Source: an uncultured Flavonifractor sp.
GTDB lineage: Bacteria > Bacillota > Clostridia > Oscillospirales > Oscillospiraceae
Direction of reading: 5' to 3'
NCBI GenBank assembly: GCA_944385575.1
Contig: CALWXT010000005.1
Span: forward strand, 1 to 52,264
DNA length: 52,264 bases
The translations under genes and the position numbers were made by a program. Below the pieces are notes generated by a model that had not been told where the DNA came from, did no database searches, and worked only from the letters and a program-made list of their open reading frames with translations. This document shows positions 23,691 through 32,745 of the stretch, piece by piece. Position 1 is the stretch's first letter. Every line of letters begins with the position of its first letter.

Positions 23691-24259
23691 GGCTGACTTT
23701 CCTCCTGTTTTTGAATGACTGCCGCAATTGCCTCCGCCGCAATGCGGGAGCCCTGATAATTGGGGTGAACGCCGTCGGCGGCATAGAGGTTTTGGGTATC
23801 GGACAACGCATAGAAGCGCTGCCCTGCGTCAGCGACAAGCGCGTGGTTTTCTCCGGCGGCTTTGTGGTATGCCTCACGCAGCCCGCGGGCCATCTGGTCA
23901 TAGTCCCAGCCCTTGGCTGCCAGCTTGGCTCCGCCTTTTTGGTAGGCCCAGGTGGCGTACAGGACCGGGATGGCTCCGTTCTCCCGGATTTGCCCGCACA
24001 GACGCGCTACGCTGGTAAAGAAGCTGTTGGGGGCAGAGATGGGGCCGTGGCTCATCTCCTGAAGCACCACATAGTCCCACGCTTCGTTGGCAAGGGCCGC
24101 CTGTGTCCGCGCACCCAGCCTGGTCTTGGGATTCAGCTGCTCGGACAGCCGCGCTCCGCCCCGGGTATGGTGCACGACCTCCGCTCCGGTCAGCTCAGCC
24201 AGCATGTGGGGCAGGTCGTTAGTAAAGGTAAGGCTGTTGCCCAGCATCAGAATCCGCAT
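23687..24259 (-). CDS. SGNH/GDSL-type hydrolase
   Basis: A 190-residue lipase/esterase-type protein. The start at 24259 (MRILMLGNSLTFTNDLPHML) follows GGGAGGGAGCATTC. The nucleophile Ser lies in block I GNSLT. VVLQEMSHGPISAP replaces the usual block II-III residues (Gly and Asn), and the Asp-His pair is in ADGVHPNYQGS. No signal peptide, so it acts in the cytoplasm. Substrates of such proteins are acyl or acetyl esters. It lies 23 bases after the ABC membrane gene. Confidence 0.85.
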   Translation of the reverse strand: MRILMLGNSLTFTNDLPHMLAELTGAEVVHHTRGGARLSEQLNPKTRLGARTQAALANEAWDYVVLQEMSHGPISAPNSFFTSVARLCGQIRENGAIPVLYATWAYQKGGAKLAAKGWDYDQMARGLREAYHKAAGENHALVADAGQRFYALSDTQNLYAADGVHPNYQGSRIAAEAIAAVIQKQEESQP

Positions 24260-24282
24260 GAATGCTCCCTCCCATTTTAGGA

Positions 24283-25854
24283 TTATGTGCGCAGGCGGAA
24301 GGTTTTCGGCGCAAAACGATAGACAAGGACACAGGCAGTAATGGAGTACAGCACGCAAAAGGCAATGCATGCCGCACCGAATACCAGAATTGGCAGGCGG
24401 AGATTCATCATGGCGTAGCAAGCCACATAAGTCAGGATCATGATGATGCGGTAAGTCCCGCTTTTCATCTCGGTCCCTGCCGTGTAGGGCTGCAACAGAT
24501 AGTAGATGGTCAGGTAGTGGATGGAGAAAAAGACGCTCATGGCCAGGATGGAAACCAGCAGCACCACATAGTTGAGGGGGTTGTCCGCGCCGCCGGAGGC
24601 GTAGAGGATCAGGCAAAGTCCAACGCCGATGACAAGGGCCGGCACAGCGTTGATCTTCGTGATCTCCCGCAGTCGGATCTGGAACAGCCTGAGCACAAAC
24701 CCGGGCTGCTTATAAAAGGAGTAGGTCAGCAGGCTGTGGTCACAGTTCATGAACAGCGCTTTGGTGAAGCCGGTGCCCCGGTTGATTAGGTACATGATAA
24801 ATGCAAAGTAGGGCAGCCAGGTCATGACCATCTGATTGATCTCCGCTTTGGATTCGGGGAGGAAGATCATGAGCAGCAGGATGCCGCAGACCAGGAAGGC
24901 GCAGATACTGGCGATCCGAATGGTGGATTTCCATAAAATCTTCCGGTGCCGCTTAATGAATAACTCGTTGAGAAATTCGAAACCCTTTTTCTGACTGGTG
25001 ATGGAGGTGTCGGCGGAGATCGTCTTTTCATTGGCGGTTTTGACAGCCTCTTTGACCGTGTCCATCTGCGCAAACATTTGAGCAAGCAGTTCCTGATTGA
25101 TCTCCCGGTAGTACCGGAATGTCAGAACGCGCCGCAGGCTTACAAGACCCGCCGGAATCCAGACCAGCCACAGCGCCGCGTAGACCGCCAGAGGCAGCAC
25201 AAATCCCAGTGCGGGGGGAATATAGGCCAGGGCCAGAAAGATGCCAGTCAGCAGCCAGGCGAATTTCTGCAGTTTATTTTCGTTGCGTACATAGCCGCTT
25301 TTCTCATAATCCCACAGGGAGTATGCAGCCACCGTCAGTTTGGTTCCCGCCACGCAGAAGGGAAGCAGCAGACACAGCCAGAGCGGAACACCCCGGTTCA
25401 GCCCGAACAGAAGGGTAAAGGGGAGAAACCCGATCACGGTTTTGAGCAGTGCATAACCATAGTTGACCAGCGTGTAGGACCTGGCGTTCATGCGCAGGAG
25501 AATCATGGCGTAGTATTTATCTCTGGTAGGATCAAAGAGGCTGGTGTTCATGTATGAGCCGATCAGGGTCAAAAACAGCAGAATGTGCAGAAAGGACAGC
25601 TGAGGCGGCGCGTTTTGATAGAGCAGTCCCAGTCCGCAGACCAAGGTCAGAAAGTAGATGCATTTGAACAGGAAGACGGACAGAACTTCCCAAAGTACCG
25701 ACAGGATATTGGCGAAGATTTTGAGCCCCCGCACCTGATACAGGGCGGCAGGGAAGAGGCGGCCCAGCAGGGGGATCTGTTTGAGGGAATACAAAATGCT
25801 GTTGACCCGGTAAGTATTTTTCAGTGCAAATGAGAGCCGCAGTGTTTTAAGCAT
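24283..25854 (-). CDS. ABC transporter membrane subunit, about 12 TM helices
   Basis: A 523-residue polytopic membrane protein, with hydrophobic helices grouped in two halves around a charged cytoplasmic stretch (residues about 235-310: REINQELLAQMFAQMDTV... KTANEKTISADT). There is no cleavable signal peptide. It resembles ABC-2-type exporter permeases that pair with an ATPase encoded just upstream; the eight-base overlap with that gene supports this. Substrate unknown. A bacteriocin, peptide or lipid exporter is possible by analogy only. Confidence 0.82.
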   Translation of the reverse strand: MLKTLRLSFALKNTYRVNSILYSLKQIPLLGRLFPAALYQVRGLKIFANILSVLWEVLSVFLFKCIYFLTLVCGLGLLYQNAPPQLSFLHILLFLTLIGSYMNTSLFDPTRDKYYAMILLRMNARSYTLVNYGYALLKTVIGFLPFTLLFGLNRGVPLWLCLLLPFCVAGTKLTVAAYSLWDYEKSGYVRNENKLQKFAWLLTGIFLALAYIPPALGFVLPLAVYAALWLVWIPAGLVSLRRVLTFRYYREINQELLAQMFAQMDTVKEAVKTANEKTISADTSITSQKKGFEFLNELFIKRHRKILWKSTIRIASICAFLVCGILLLMIFLPESKAEINQMVMTWLPYFAFIMYLINRGTGFTKALFMNCDHSLLTYSFYKQPGFVLRLFQIRLREITKINAVPALVIGVGLCLILYASGGADNPLNYVVLLVSILAMSVFFSIHYLTIYYLLQPYTAGTEMKSGTYRIIMILTYVACYAMMNLRLPILVFGAACIAFCVLYSITACVLVYRFAPKTFRLRT

Positions 25855-26554
25855 AGGTTTCCTCTTTCAATGCTGCAATGATTTTTTCCTTGAATTCCTG
25901 GCTGTCCAGGTTGGATTTCTCTACCACTTCCAGCTCACCGTGGCTGAGCAGCACGATCTCATCACAGAGATCCAGAGCCAGGTCCATAATGTGGGTGGAG
26001 AAAATGGTTACCCTGCCCTCTTTCAGAGAGCGGAGCAGCTGCTTCATCTCCTCGGCCACCACCACGTCCAGAGAGGTCAGCGGCTCGTCCAGCAGCAGGA
26101 TTTTCGGCTGGGCGATGATATTGATGAGCATTTGCATCTTGTTTTTCATGCCGTGGGAATAGTCCTTGAGCAGTTTATCCCTGTCTTCCGGCGCAATGCT
26201 CATCCTGTCAAAGTATTCATCCAGCGGCTTGAGGTTCTGGATGGAGCCCTCATTGATGTCCAGAAAGAACTTCAAAAATTCCCGTCCGGTCAGAAATTCA
26301 GGCACGGTAGGCGTGGAAAGTACATATCCGATGTCTTCCGCAGACACTTCCCGGCGCACTCCGTCCTCATCCAGGAAGAAGCTGCCGCCATCTGCCTTGA
26401 GATCGCGGTTCAGACAGTTGAAAAGTGTCGTTTTACCTGCGCCATTTCGTCCCAGCAGACCGTAAATCTTTCCCTCTTGAAAGGTAAAATCAATATCTTT
26501 CAATACCTCTTTCTGTTCAAAGCGCTTTGAGAGATGTTCGATGACAAATTGCAT
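25847..26554 (-). CDS. ABC transporter ATP-binding subunit
   Basis: A 235-residue ATPase. Walker A is GLLGRNGAGKTTLFN, the signature is YSHGMKNKMQ (a variant of LSGGQ usual in ABC-2 exporters) and Walker B ILLLDEPLTSLD. It has an H-loop in IFSTHIMD. First gene of the nine-gene operon, with a good promoter upstream and AAGGAGAGCACCATG as ribosome site. It drives the 523-residue membrane subunit. Confidence 0.94.
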   Translation of the reverse strand: MQFVIEHLSKRFEQKEVLKDIDFTFQEGKIYGLLGRNGAGKTTLFNCLNRDLKADGGSFFLDEDGVRREVSAEDIGYVLSTPTVPEFLTGREFLKFFLDINEGSIQNLKPLDEYFDRMSIAPEDRDKLLKDYSHGMKNKMQMLINIIAQPKILLLDEPLTSLDVVVAEEMKQLLRSLKEGRVTIFSTHIMDLALDLCDEIVLLSHGELEVVEKSNLDSQEFKEKIIAALKEETYA

Positions 26555-26618
26555 GGTGCTCTCCTTATGTGATGTGTTTCAGTGACAACAGCCTTATGCT
26601 TGATGGGTTCTAGTCGAC

Positions 26619-26647
26619 ATTATACGGTGTTGGGAGGGGAAAGACAA
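26619..26647 (-). promoter_or_regulatory. Promoter of the nine-gene operon
   Basis: Minus strand TTGTCT (complement of 26642-26647), exactly 17 bases, TATAAT (26619-26624), 65 bases before the ABC ATPase start. Confidence 0.75.
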
Positions 26648-26702
26648 TTCTTTTTCGATAGATTCCGTGCGCTTGCGGTCCGGCGCAGGCGTTTGGTGAT
26701 CG

Positions 26703-26746
26703 AAAAATGAGCGAGGGGACAGCGCATCCATTGCGGTGTCCCCTCG
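26703..26746 (-). terminator. Terminator after the FtsX-type exporter gene
   Basis: CGAGGGGACA and TGTCCCCTCG flank a loop that itself contains CGCA/TGCG. On the minus strand the stem is followed by CTCATTTTTCG. It lies 33 bases past the stop at 26779. Confidence 0.75.
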
Positions 26747-26778
26747 TTGAACGTATTTCCTTTTCGTGCCCGACTGTC

Positions 26779-29433
26779 TTATTCCTGCCGCAGGCGCTCC
26801 ACCACGGAATAGCGCTGGGCGGCGCGGCAGCTCAAAACCGGGATAAGGACGCCCAGCGCCCCGAACAGGGGCAGCACCACAGCGATGGGCCAGACAGTGA
26901 ACCGGTAGGTGAAAAACCAGATCAAGCTATTGAGGGCGGGGCCCACAAAGGGCGCTGTGACTGCAATCAGCGCCAGGGCCAGGAGTGCCGCGCCCACGGT
27001 ATAGAACAGTCCCTCCAGTGCCAGCATAGTCCGCAGCTGTCGGGCCGTCATGCCGATAGACTGGAGTACTGCCAGTTCCCGGCGGCGTGCGGTGATGCCG
27101 GTGAGGATGGCGTTGAAGAAGTTCAGCACGCCTACCAGACCCACGATGAAGCTCATGGCGCCTCCCAGCAGGAGGAACATGCTTCGGGTGCTCTCAAATT
27201 CCCCGGCATAGGTAGCCTTGCTCTCGTAGTCAAACTGGGGATTCACGTTCTCCGTATAGTCTGCCAGGAAGGATTCCATGGCGGCGTTGGCCTCCTCCGT
27301 GGTGTCGAAGGCGTAGTACATGACAGAGTCGGTTCCTGTATCCCGGATAAAGGTTTCCGCCCCCATCACGAACTCATCGGTACCGTAGTAACGGTAGCTT
27401 AGAGCGGATGGTACTGTTACCAGAGCGGCAACGGTGTAGGTCACGTCCCGGTACTTGGTTGCCCGCTCAGCGTAAGCTGTGCCTTCGGGCGTATTCTCCC
27501 AGGGGCCAAACACTTCACCGGTGGTGGGATTGTAATATTCAAACTCCTCCACATAGCGGATGGTCACGGTATCTCCCAGCCGGGCCCAGTGGCTGCTCAT
27601 CTCCGCTTTGCCGTAGTCATCGGTGCTGTATACGGCGGCAATATAATTGCCGTCAGGGTCATTCAGCTTGGAGAGATCTCCTTCCAGCACCGTCAGATAG
27701 TCTAAGGCAAAGGGTTCCATGCCGTAGAGCTGCACCCCGTCTGCCAGAAGACCGTCCTCGGTGCGGTCCTTGAAGGCCACCATGCTGTCCAACTGCTCCT
27801 GGGTGTTCCAGCGCCCCCACATGGAACGGTAGTATTCCTCGGTGACGAACTCCAGCGCCGGAGCGGTCTTACCATAAACCCGGCCGCTTCCGATAATGCC
27901 ACCCTGGGCGTCCACGGCATCGATGATCTCCTGTGGAATTGCCATTTCGCCGTTAAAGCCGTCCCCGCCGGTCTGGAACTGGCCGGCGTCGGCCAGGATA
28001 AAGTCACTGGCGGTAAAGCTGGACACATATTTGTCCAGGTCAAAGCTGCCCGTGAAGGTCACGGTCAGGGTCAGCAGTACCACGGCAAGTGTCAGGGATA
28101 GCACGGTGAGGAAGGTCTTGCCCCGGCTTCGGCCCAGGTTGGCCCAGGCCATGGACAGCAGGGATACACCTCTGCCGTTTCGCTTCCTTCTTTGGGTCAG
28201 AGCCTTTCCCTCGGTGTAGCGTACCGCCTCCACCGGGGAGACCTTTCCAGCCAGACGGCCGGGACGGAGGCAGGAAATGAGTACCGTCACCAGGGCAAAA
28301 ATGGCTGCGCCCGCAAAGAGAAAGGGACTGGCCGAGACCACAGTGGTTACCCCGTTGAGCTGTGCAGTAATGACGGGAGTAAGCACACCGCCCAGCAGCC
28401 AACCCAGCAGCAGACCGATGGGAATGCCAATGAGGGAGAGAAGCAGTGCCTGGGTGCGGATGATCCGCCGAAGCTGCCGGGGTGTGGTGCCGATGGTTTT
28501 CAGCAGGCCGTAGAAGCGGATGTCCCCCGCCACGGAGATCTGAAACACATTGTAGATGATGAGATATCCGGTGAGCAGAATGAGGGCCAGCACACCCACA
28601 ATGATGGCTACTACGGTGGGATCCAGCTTGTCTGAAAGCTGTGCCCCGGTGTAGCCCCAGTTGACGCCAGTGGAGATGTAGCTTTCTCCCGGAGTTTCCG
28701 ACTGATAGCCGCGCCTTGCCAGGATCTCATCCAGATCGGAGGCAATGGAGCGGGCGCCATGCTTGAGCATCACATCCAGATTCCAGCTTCCGGTCATGCC
28801 GTCGCTGCCCGGCGGGGTCACTCCCGCTTCTGCCAGAATCGCGTCCACCCGGCTTTCGGGGATGAGAATGTGGTTGGCCACAATAGCCTCGTCGTATTCC
28901 CACCAGCCGCACAGGGTAAAGGTCTGGGTGGTCTCATGGCCGTCCACCGGAAAGGTAACGGTGAATTGAGCACCGATTTCCGGCTCCACGCCCAGCAGCT
29001 CCAGCACATGAGTATCGGTGGCCGCTTCGTCGGTACCCTCCTGAGGAAGATGCCCCTCCACCGGGTCGCAGTAGCTCCAGTGGGCAGTATTGGCATTGGA
29101 CCAGCCGATCTCCACATGGGATTTGTTGAAGGGCGCCTGCGCGGGCATCCCTATAAACCGCCGGACGCCCCACTGGTCGATCAGAGGATCGCCTTTCAGA
29201 GCGTTGAACTGTTCCTCCGTCAGATACTTGAAGGAACCGTGGCTCCAGCCTCCGGCCTGGCGAAAGTTGTTCTGCTGAATGCCCTCGTTGATGGAGAGCG
29301 CGATGGTAAAGAGCGAGGTAAAGAGCACTGCTGTCAGGGCAATGGCCAGTACCGCCACAATGTTCCGGGTGCGGTTGGCGAGAAGGGAGCGCAGGCTCAG
29401 GCGGCGGATGCAGCCGCGGTTGGAGACCTTCAT
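26779..29433 (-). CDS. MacB/FtsX-type ABC exporter permease
   Basis: An 884-residue permease. TM1 is at about 25-48, followed by a large extracytoplasmic domain (about 50-265). Next come three TM helices forming the first FtsX domain (IIYNVFQISVAGDIRFYGLLKTIG) and a second TM-large loop-FtsX half (about 430-884, NAILTGITARRRELAVLQSIGM). Both coupling motifs before G-x-T-x-x-Q-L-R are conserved. Such proteins work with a MacB/LolD-type ATPase as mechanotransmitters or exporters of peptides, lipids or antibiotics. It is 14 bases after its ATPase gene and near a two-component pair, so induction by antimicrobials is likely. Confidence 0.92.
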   Translation of the reverse strand: MKVSNRGCIRRLSLRSLLANRTRNIVAVLAIALTAVLFTSLFTIALSINEGIQQNNFRQAGGWSHGSFKYLTEEQFNALKGDPLIDQWGVRRFIGMPAQAPFNKSHVEIGWSNANTAHWSYCDPVEGHLPQEGTDEAATDTHVLELLGVEPEIGAQFTVTFPVDGHETTQTFTLCGWWEYDEAIVANHILIPESRVDAILAEAGVTPPGSDGMTGSWNLDVMLKHGARSIASDLDEILARRGYQSETPGESYISTGVNWGYTGAQLSDKLDPTVVAIIVGVLALILLTGYLIIYNVFQISVAGDIRFYGLLKTIGTTPRQLRRIIRTQALLLSLIGIPIGLLLGWLLGGVLTPVITAQLNGVTTVVSASPFLFAGAAIFALVTVLISCLRPGRLAGKVSPVEAVRYTEGKALTQRRKRNGRGVSLLSMAWANLGRSRGKTFLTVLSLTLAVVLLTLTVTFTGSFDLDKYVSSFTASDFILADAGQFQTGGDGFNGEMAIPQEIIDAVDAQGGIIGSGRVYGKTAPALEFVTEEYYRSMWGRWNTQEQLDSMVAFKDRTEDGLLADGVQLYGMEPFALDYLTVLEGDLSKLNDPDGNYIAAVYSTDDYGKAEMSSHWARLGDTVTIRYVEEFEYYNPTTGEVFGPWENTPEGTAYAERATKYRDVTYTVAALVTVPSALSYRYYGTDEFVMGAETFIRDTGTDSVMYYAFDTTEEANAAMESFLADYTENVNPQFDYESKATYAGEFESTRSMFLLLGGAMSFIVGLVGVLNFFNAILTGITARRRELAVLQSIGMTARQLRTMLALEGLFYTVGAALLALALIAVTAPFVGPALNSLIWFFTYRFTVWPIAVVLPLFGALGVLIPVLSCRAAQRYSVVERLRQE

Positions 29434-29447
29434 GAACTTCGCCTCCC

Positions 29448-30116
29448 TTATCGCGTCACGAGGCGTCCGTCTTCGATGCGGACGATCCGGCCGGCCATCT
29501 GGGCGATCTCCTCATTGTGGGTGATCATCACCATGGTCTGCCCAAACTTCTGGCCGGTCACCTTCATCAGGCTGAGCACATCCTGGCTGGTTCGGCTGTC
29601 CAGGTTGCCGGTAGGCTCATCAGCCAGGAGAATGGCCGGTTTTGTAGCCAGAGCACGGGCAATGGCAACACGTTGCTGCTGGCCGCCGGAGAGCTGGTTG
29701 GGCAGACTTCGGAGCTTTTTGTCCAGACCCAGAGTGGCGATGACCTCCTGCACATAGACATCATCCACCTTGTTCCCGTCCAGCTCTACCGGCAGGACAA
29801 TGTTTTCCCACACACTGAGCACCGGGACCAGATTGTAGGACTGGAACACAAAGCCGATCTTCCTGCGTCGAAAAATAGTCAGGGCCTCGTCCTTCAGAGC
29901 GAAGATGTCCTTGCCGTCCACGGTGACGGTGCCCGAGGTGGGCCGGTCCAGGCCGCCCAGCATATGGAGCAGCGTGGACTTGCCAGAGCCGGAGGTGCCC
30001 ACAATGGCCACAAACTCGCCCTGCTCGATATTCAGATCTACGCCGTCCAGGGCTTTTACCTGAGTGTCCCCGGAGCCGTAGTATTTTTTCAGATCATGGG
30101 TCTCTAAAATCGTCAT
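29448..30116 (-). CDS. MacB/LolD-type ABC ATPase
   Basis: A 222-residue ATPase. The start at 30116 (MTILETHDLKKYYGSGDTQV) follows GGAGGAGAACAGTC; a longer frame upstream lacks this site. Walker A GTSGSGKST, Q-loop FVFQSYNLVP, signature LSGGQQQR, Walker B ILLADEPTGNLDS, H-loop VMITHN. The family pairs with FtsX-type permeases, and the next gene is one. Upstream lies a hairpin at 30135-30170. Confidence 0.95.
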   Translation of the reverse strand: MTILETHDLKKYYGSGDTQVKALDGVDLNIEQGEFVAIVGTSGSGKSTLLHMLGGLDRPTSGTVTVDGKDIFALKDEALTIFRRRKIGFVFQSYNLVPVLSVWENIVLPVELDGNKVDDVYVQEVIATLGLDKKLRSLPNQLSGGQQQRVAIARALATKPAILLADEPTGNLDSRTSQDVLSLMKVTGQKFGQTMVMITHNEEIAQMAGRIVRIEDGRLVTR

Positions 30117-30134
30117 GACTGTTCTCCTCCAATG

Positions 30135-30170
30135 AAAAAGTCTGTACCGTCTTTTGACAATACAGACTTT
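30135..30170 (-). terminator. Hairpin between the methyltransferase and the exporter genes
   Basis: Minus-strand arms AAAGTCTGTA and TACAGACTTT enclose TTGTC...GACGG and end in TTTTTC, just before the ribosome site of the ATPase gene. It could be a terminator for the methyltransferase transcript or an attenuator for the exporter. Confidence 0.6.
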
Positions 30171-30232
30171 AGCATGGAAATCTGTCCTGATACTTTCAAG
30201 AATGTGACAGTTTTGAAAGATGCAGAGCTTCG

Positions 30233-30964
30233 TCAATGTACCGCTCTGGCCCGAACCAGCAGCATCATGGGCCGGCGCAGCTCGTCCCGCATGCCGGGAA
30301 TATCCAGCATTTCTGCGGAGGGCTCCGCCTCCTCTACTGCTTCGAGGACAAATCCGCTGCCCAGCAGCCCCATCAGGATTTGGGTAAGCGTATGGTGCTG
30401 TTTGCGCACCTCACAGCCCAGAAAATGGGTGATTCGCTCCCCAGGCATGAAATATTGATCGATGGGCCAGTACAGCGGCGCACCGTCTTTCCCATAAACC
30501 CAATCCTGACCCACGCCGGCGGTAAAGACGGGGTGCTCTATATTGAACAGAAAGATCCCATCTTTTTTCAGCGTCCGATGTACTTTTTCGAAAATGGAGG
30601 CCAGGTCCTCGATATAGTGCAAGGCCAGATTGGAGACCACACAGTCCCATGCGGCCTCCGGGTACTCATATTCGTCGATTCCACACACCTGATAAAGGAT
30701 GCGTGCCCCACTGTTGCGGCGTTTGGCTTCCTCGATCATTTTCTGGCTTAGGTCGATACCCAGTACCTGCCGGGCGCCCTGTTCCATGGCGAACTTACAG
30801 TGCCAACCGTAACCGCAGCCCAGGTCGAGCACGGTTTTTCCCTCCAGCGGCGGGAAAAGAGGCTTGAGCTGATGCCATTCTCCCGCTGCGGAAAGTCCTT
30901 CCCGGCTGCGGGACATCTGGGCGTATTGTTGGAAGAAGGCTTCGTTTTCATATTCATTTCTCAC
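30233..30964 (-). CDS. Class I SAM-dependent methyltransferase
   Basis: A 243-residue methyltransferase: motif I TVLDLGCGYGWH, an acidic ribose-binding residue in LGIDLSQKMIEEAKRR, motif II/post I VCGIDEYEYP, and WDCVVSNLALHYIEDL. It resembles the UbiE/BioC-like methyltransferase type 11 group. Small-molecule target unknown. It lies 28 bases after the sensor kinase gene and 117 bases before the exporter ATPase, so it may be part of the same response module. Confidence 0.9.
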   Translation of the reverse strand: MRNEYENEAFFQQYAQMSRSREGLSAAGEWHQLKPLFPPLEGKTVLDLGCGYGWHCKFAMEQGARQVLGIDLSQKMIEEAKRRNSGARILYQVCGIDEYEYPEAAWDCVVSNLALHYIEDLASIFEKVHRTLKKDGIFLFNIEHPVFTAGVGQDWVYGKDGAPLYWPIDQYFMPGERITHFLGCEVRKQHHTLTQILMGLLGSGFVLEAVEEAEPSAEMLDIPGMRDELRRPMMLLVRARAVH

Positions 30965-30991
30965 GGCATATTCCTCCTGCGTGCTGCTTTC

Positions 30992-31894
30992 CTATGATTC
31001 CCGGGGGAGATAGAGTGAAAATGTGCTTCCCATCCCGGGTGCGCTCTCCACCTTCACATAGCCCCCTTGCTTTTCCGCGATCTGCCGGGTGAGGTAGAGG
31101 CCGATGCCCACGCCCTCTGCCTGCCAGGCGCCGGGGGCGCGGTAAAACCGCCTGAAAACTTTGGCCTGTTCCTCCTCGGAAATGCCAGGGCCGGTATCGG
31201 TCACCCGGATGGCGGAGAACAGTTCAAAGTTTTTTACCTCGATTGTCACAGCCCCGCCGGGCGGGGTGTATTTGACTGCGTTGTCCAGCAGGTTGCACAC
31301 CGCTTCCTCCGTCCATTTTGCGTCAAAGACGGCGGAGCCATCCGTCTGCCCAACAGTCAGAGTAATGTTTTTTTCCGTCGCCCTGGGGGCATACTGTGCG
31401 GCAGCACGCTCCACCACTGGGGCCAACTCACCGGACTGGGGGTGGAGGGTCAAAATACCCGTCTCCAGCCGGGAGGTCTTGACCAGAGCTTCAATGAGGG
31501 CCTGGAGCTTTTCCGCCTGGGTGGAGATGGCGGCGGCGCAGTCCTTTCCCTGAGGCGTGAGTGGCTGCTCCGAGAGCAGATGGGCATACAGCTGGAGATT
31601 GGCTACCGGGGTTTTGGTTTGATGGGAAATGTCGGAGATCAGGGTGCTGATCTGATCCTTCTGCTCCCGCACATTCCGCTCAGATAGGGCGCTGGCTGCC
31701 AGGTATCGCCCCAGCCGGCTTTCCAAAGCGGAGAGGCGGCTCTCATCAAAGGTATCTTCGGAAAAGCTGCCGTTCATGGCTGCGGTGAGCATGTCGTCCA
31801 GTCGCCGGATAGTGCGGGCGGTCCGCCAGCGGTCAACGGCAACTATGGTCAGGGCCAGCAGTAGGGCACCGCCGACCACAAGATACCCGGTCAT
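30992..31894 (-). CDS. Small sensor histidine kinase, VanS/BceS-like
   Basis: A 300-residue kinase. The ATG at 31894 overlaps the regulator stop by four bases. One TM helix (YLVVGGALLLALTIVAV) is followed by a short linker and HisKA with His in LISDISHQTKTPVANLQ, a sequence typical of VanS/BceS-type kinases. HATPase has NLLDNAVKYTPPGG, VTDTGPGIS and GVGIGLYL. With almost no extracytoplasmic part, it probably senses through the membrane or through a transporter; the FtsX-type exporter nearby is a candidate partner. Confidence 0.93.
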   Translation of the reverse strand: MTGYLVVGGALLLALTIVAVDRWRTARTIRRLDDMLTAAMNGSFSEDTFDESRLSALESRLGRYLAASALSERNVREQKDQISTLISDISHQTKTPVANLQLYAHLLSEQPLTPQGKDCAAAISTQAEKLQALIEALVKTSRLETGILTLHPQSGELAPVVERAAAQYAPRATEKNITLTVGQTDGSAVFDAKWTEEAVCNLLDNAVKYTPPGGAVTIEVKNFELFSAIRVTDTGPGISEEEQAKVFRRFYRAPGAWQAEGVGIGLYLTRQIAEKQGGYVKVESAPGMGSTFSLYLPRES

Positions 31895-32574
31895 GGCTTC
31901 ACCGCCCAGGTGTAGCCGATGCCGTACACCGTTTTCAGATATTCCGGCCTGGAGGGATCGGACTCCAGCTTGCCCCGCAGCCGCTTGACCGTGACGGACA
32001 AGGCATTTTCCTCCACAAATTCCGCACCGTCCGTCCATACCCGATCCACCAGTGTGGCCCGGGATACGGCATGCCCCCGGTTTTCCACCAGTATCCGCAG
32101 CAGCTTTTGCTCAGTTTTGGAGAGCTCTATCGCTGTGCCGTCCCGGCGAAAGTCCATCTGTTCAAAATCAAAGGTAAAGGGACCCACGGATAGGGAAGTG
32201 GAGACCTTGGAAGTGCCCCGCCGGAGCTGGGCATTCACCCTGGCCCGGAGTACCGCCAGAGAGAAGGGCTTGGTGATATAGTCGTCCGCTCCGGCCTCCA
32301 GTCCGGTGACCTCGTCTAGCTCCAGATCGTTGGCGGTGAGCAGGATCACCGGAGTGGCATCGCCCTCTGCCCGCACCTGGCGCAGCAGGTCCAGACCGCT
32401 GCCGTCGGGGAGATTTACGTCCAGGATCAGCAGGTTAAACCGATCTTCCGCCAGCGCTTCCCGTGCCTTGGCCAGATTTGGGCGGCAAATGACGGATATC
32501 TCCGGTCCCGTCAGCGCCATGGAAATTCCGCGCCCAAGGGTCTCATCATCTTCTAAAAGAAAAATGTGTTTCAT
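31891..32574 (-). CDS. OmpR/PhoB-family response regulator
   Basis: A 227-residue regulator. Receiver: acidic pair LLEDDET, phosphoacceptor Asp52 in LLILDVNLPDGSG, Thr in VILLTAND, Lys in YITKPFS. C-terminal winged helix: ELSKTEQKLLRILVENRGHAVSR ... VTVKRLRGKLESDP ... TVYGIGYTW. It is the partner of the small kinase and likely acts on the exporter and its own promoter. Confidence 0.95.
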   Translation of the reverse strand: MKHIFLLEDDETLGRGISMALTGPEISVICRPNLAKAREALAEDRFNLLILDVNLPDGSGLDLLRQVRAEGDATPVILLTANDLELDEVTGLEAGADDYITKPFSLAVLRARVNAQLRRGTSKVSTSLSVGPFTFDFEQMDFRRDGTAIELSKTEQKLLRILVENRGHAVSRATLVDRVWTDGAEFVEENALSVTVKRLRGKLESDPSRPEYLKTVYGIGYTWAVKP

Positions 32575-32620
32575 GTTTGGTCCTCATCGCTTGTTGTTCC
32601 CGGTTGGCTTACGGTGTTCC

Positions 32621-32648
32621 ATTATACCATAAGTTCCGGCTTTGTAAC
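32621..32648 (-). promoter_or_regulatory. Promoter of the two-component operon
   Basis: Minus strand GTTACA-like -35 within TGTTAC (32643-32648), 16-base spacer, TATAAT (32621-32626). It is divergent from the CatA-like gene promoter. Confidence 0.6.
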
Positions 32649-32659
32649 ATGAGAATCGG

Positions 32660-32689
32660 TTGCCGGCCATGAGGCGCTCATGATATGAT
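32660..32689 (+). promoter_or_regulatory. Promoter with palindromic operator before the CatA-like gene
   Basis: TTGCCG (32660-32665), an 18-base spacer and TATGAT (32684-32689). ATGAG-GCG-CTCAT (32669-32681), a perfect palindrome, fills the spacer, so a repressor bound there would block RNA polymerase. Confidence 0.6.
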
Positions 32690-32745
32690 AGTGGCACTTA
32701 CCGCGGCTAGCCGAATCGGATTTGACGAACAGAATGGAGAGCAAC

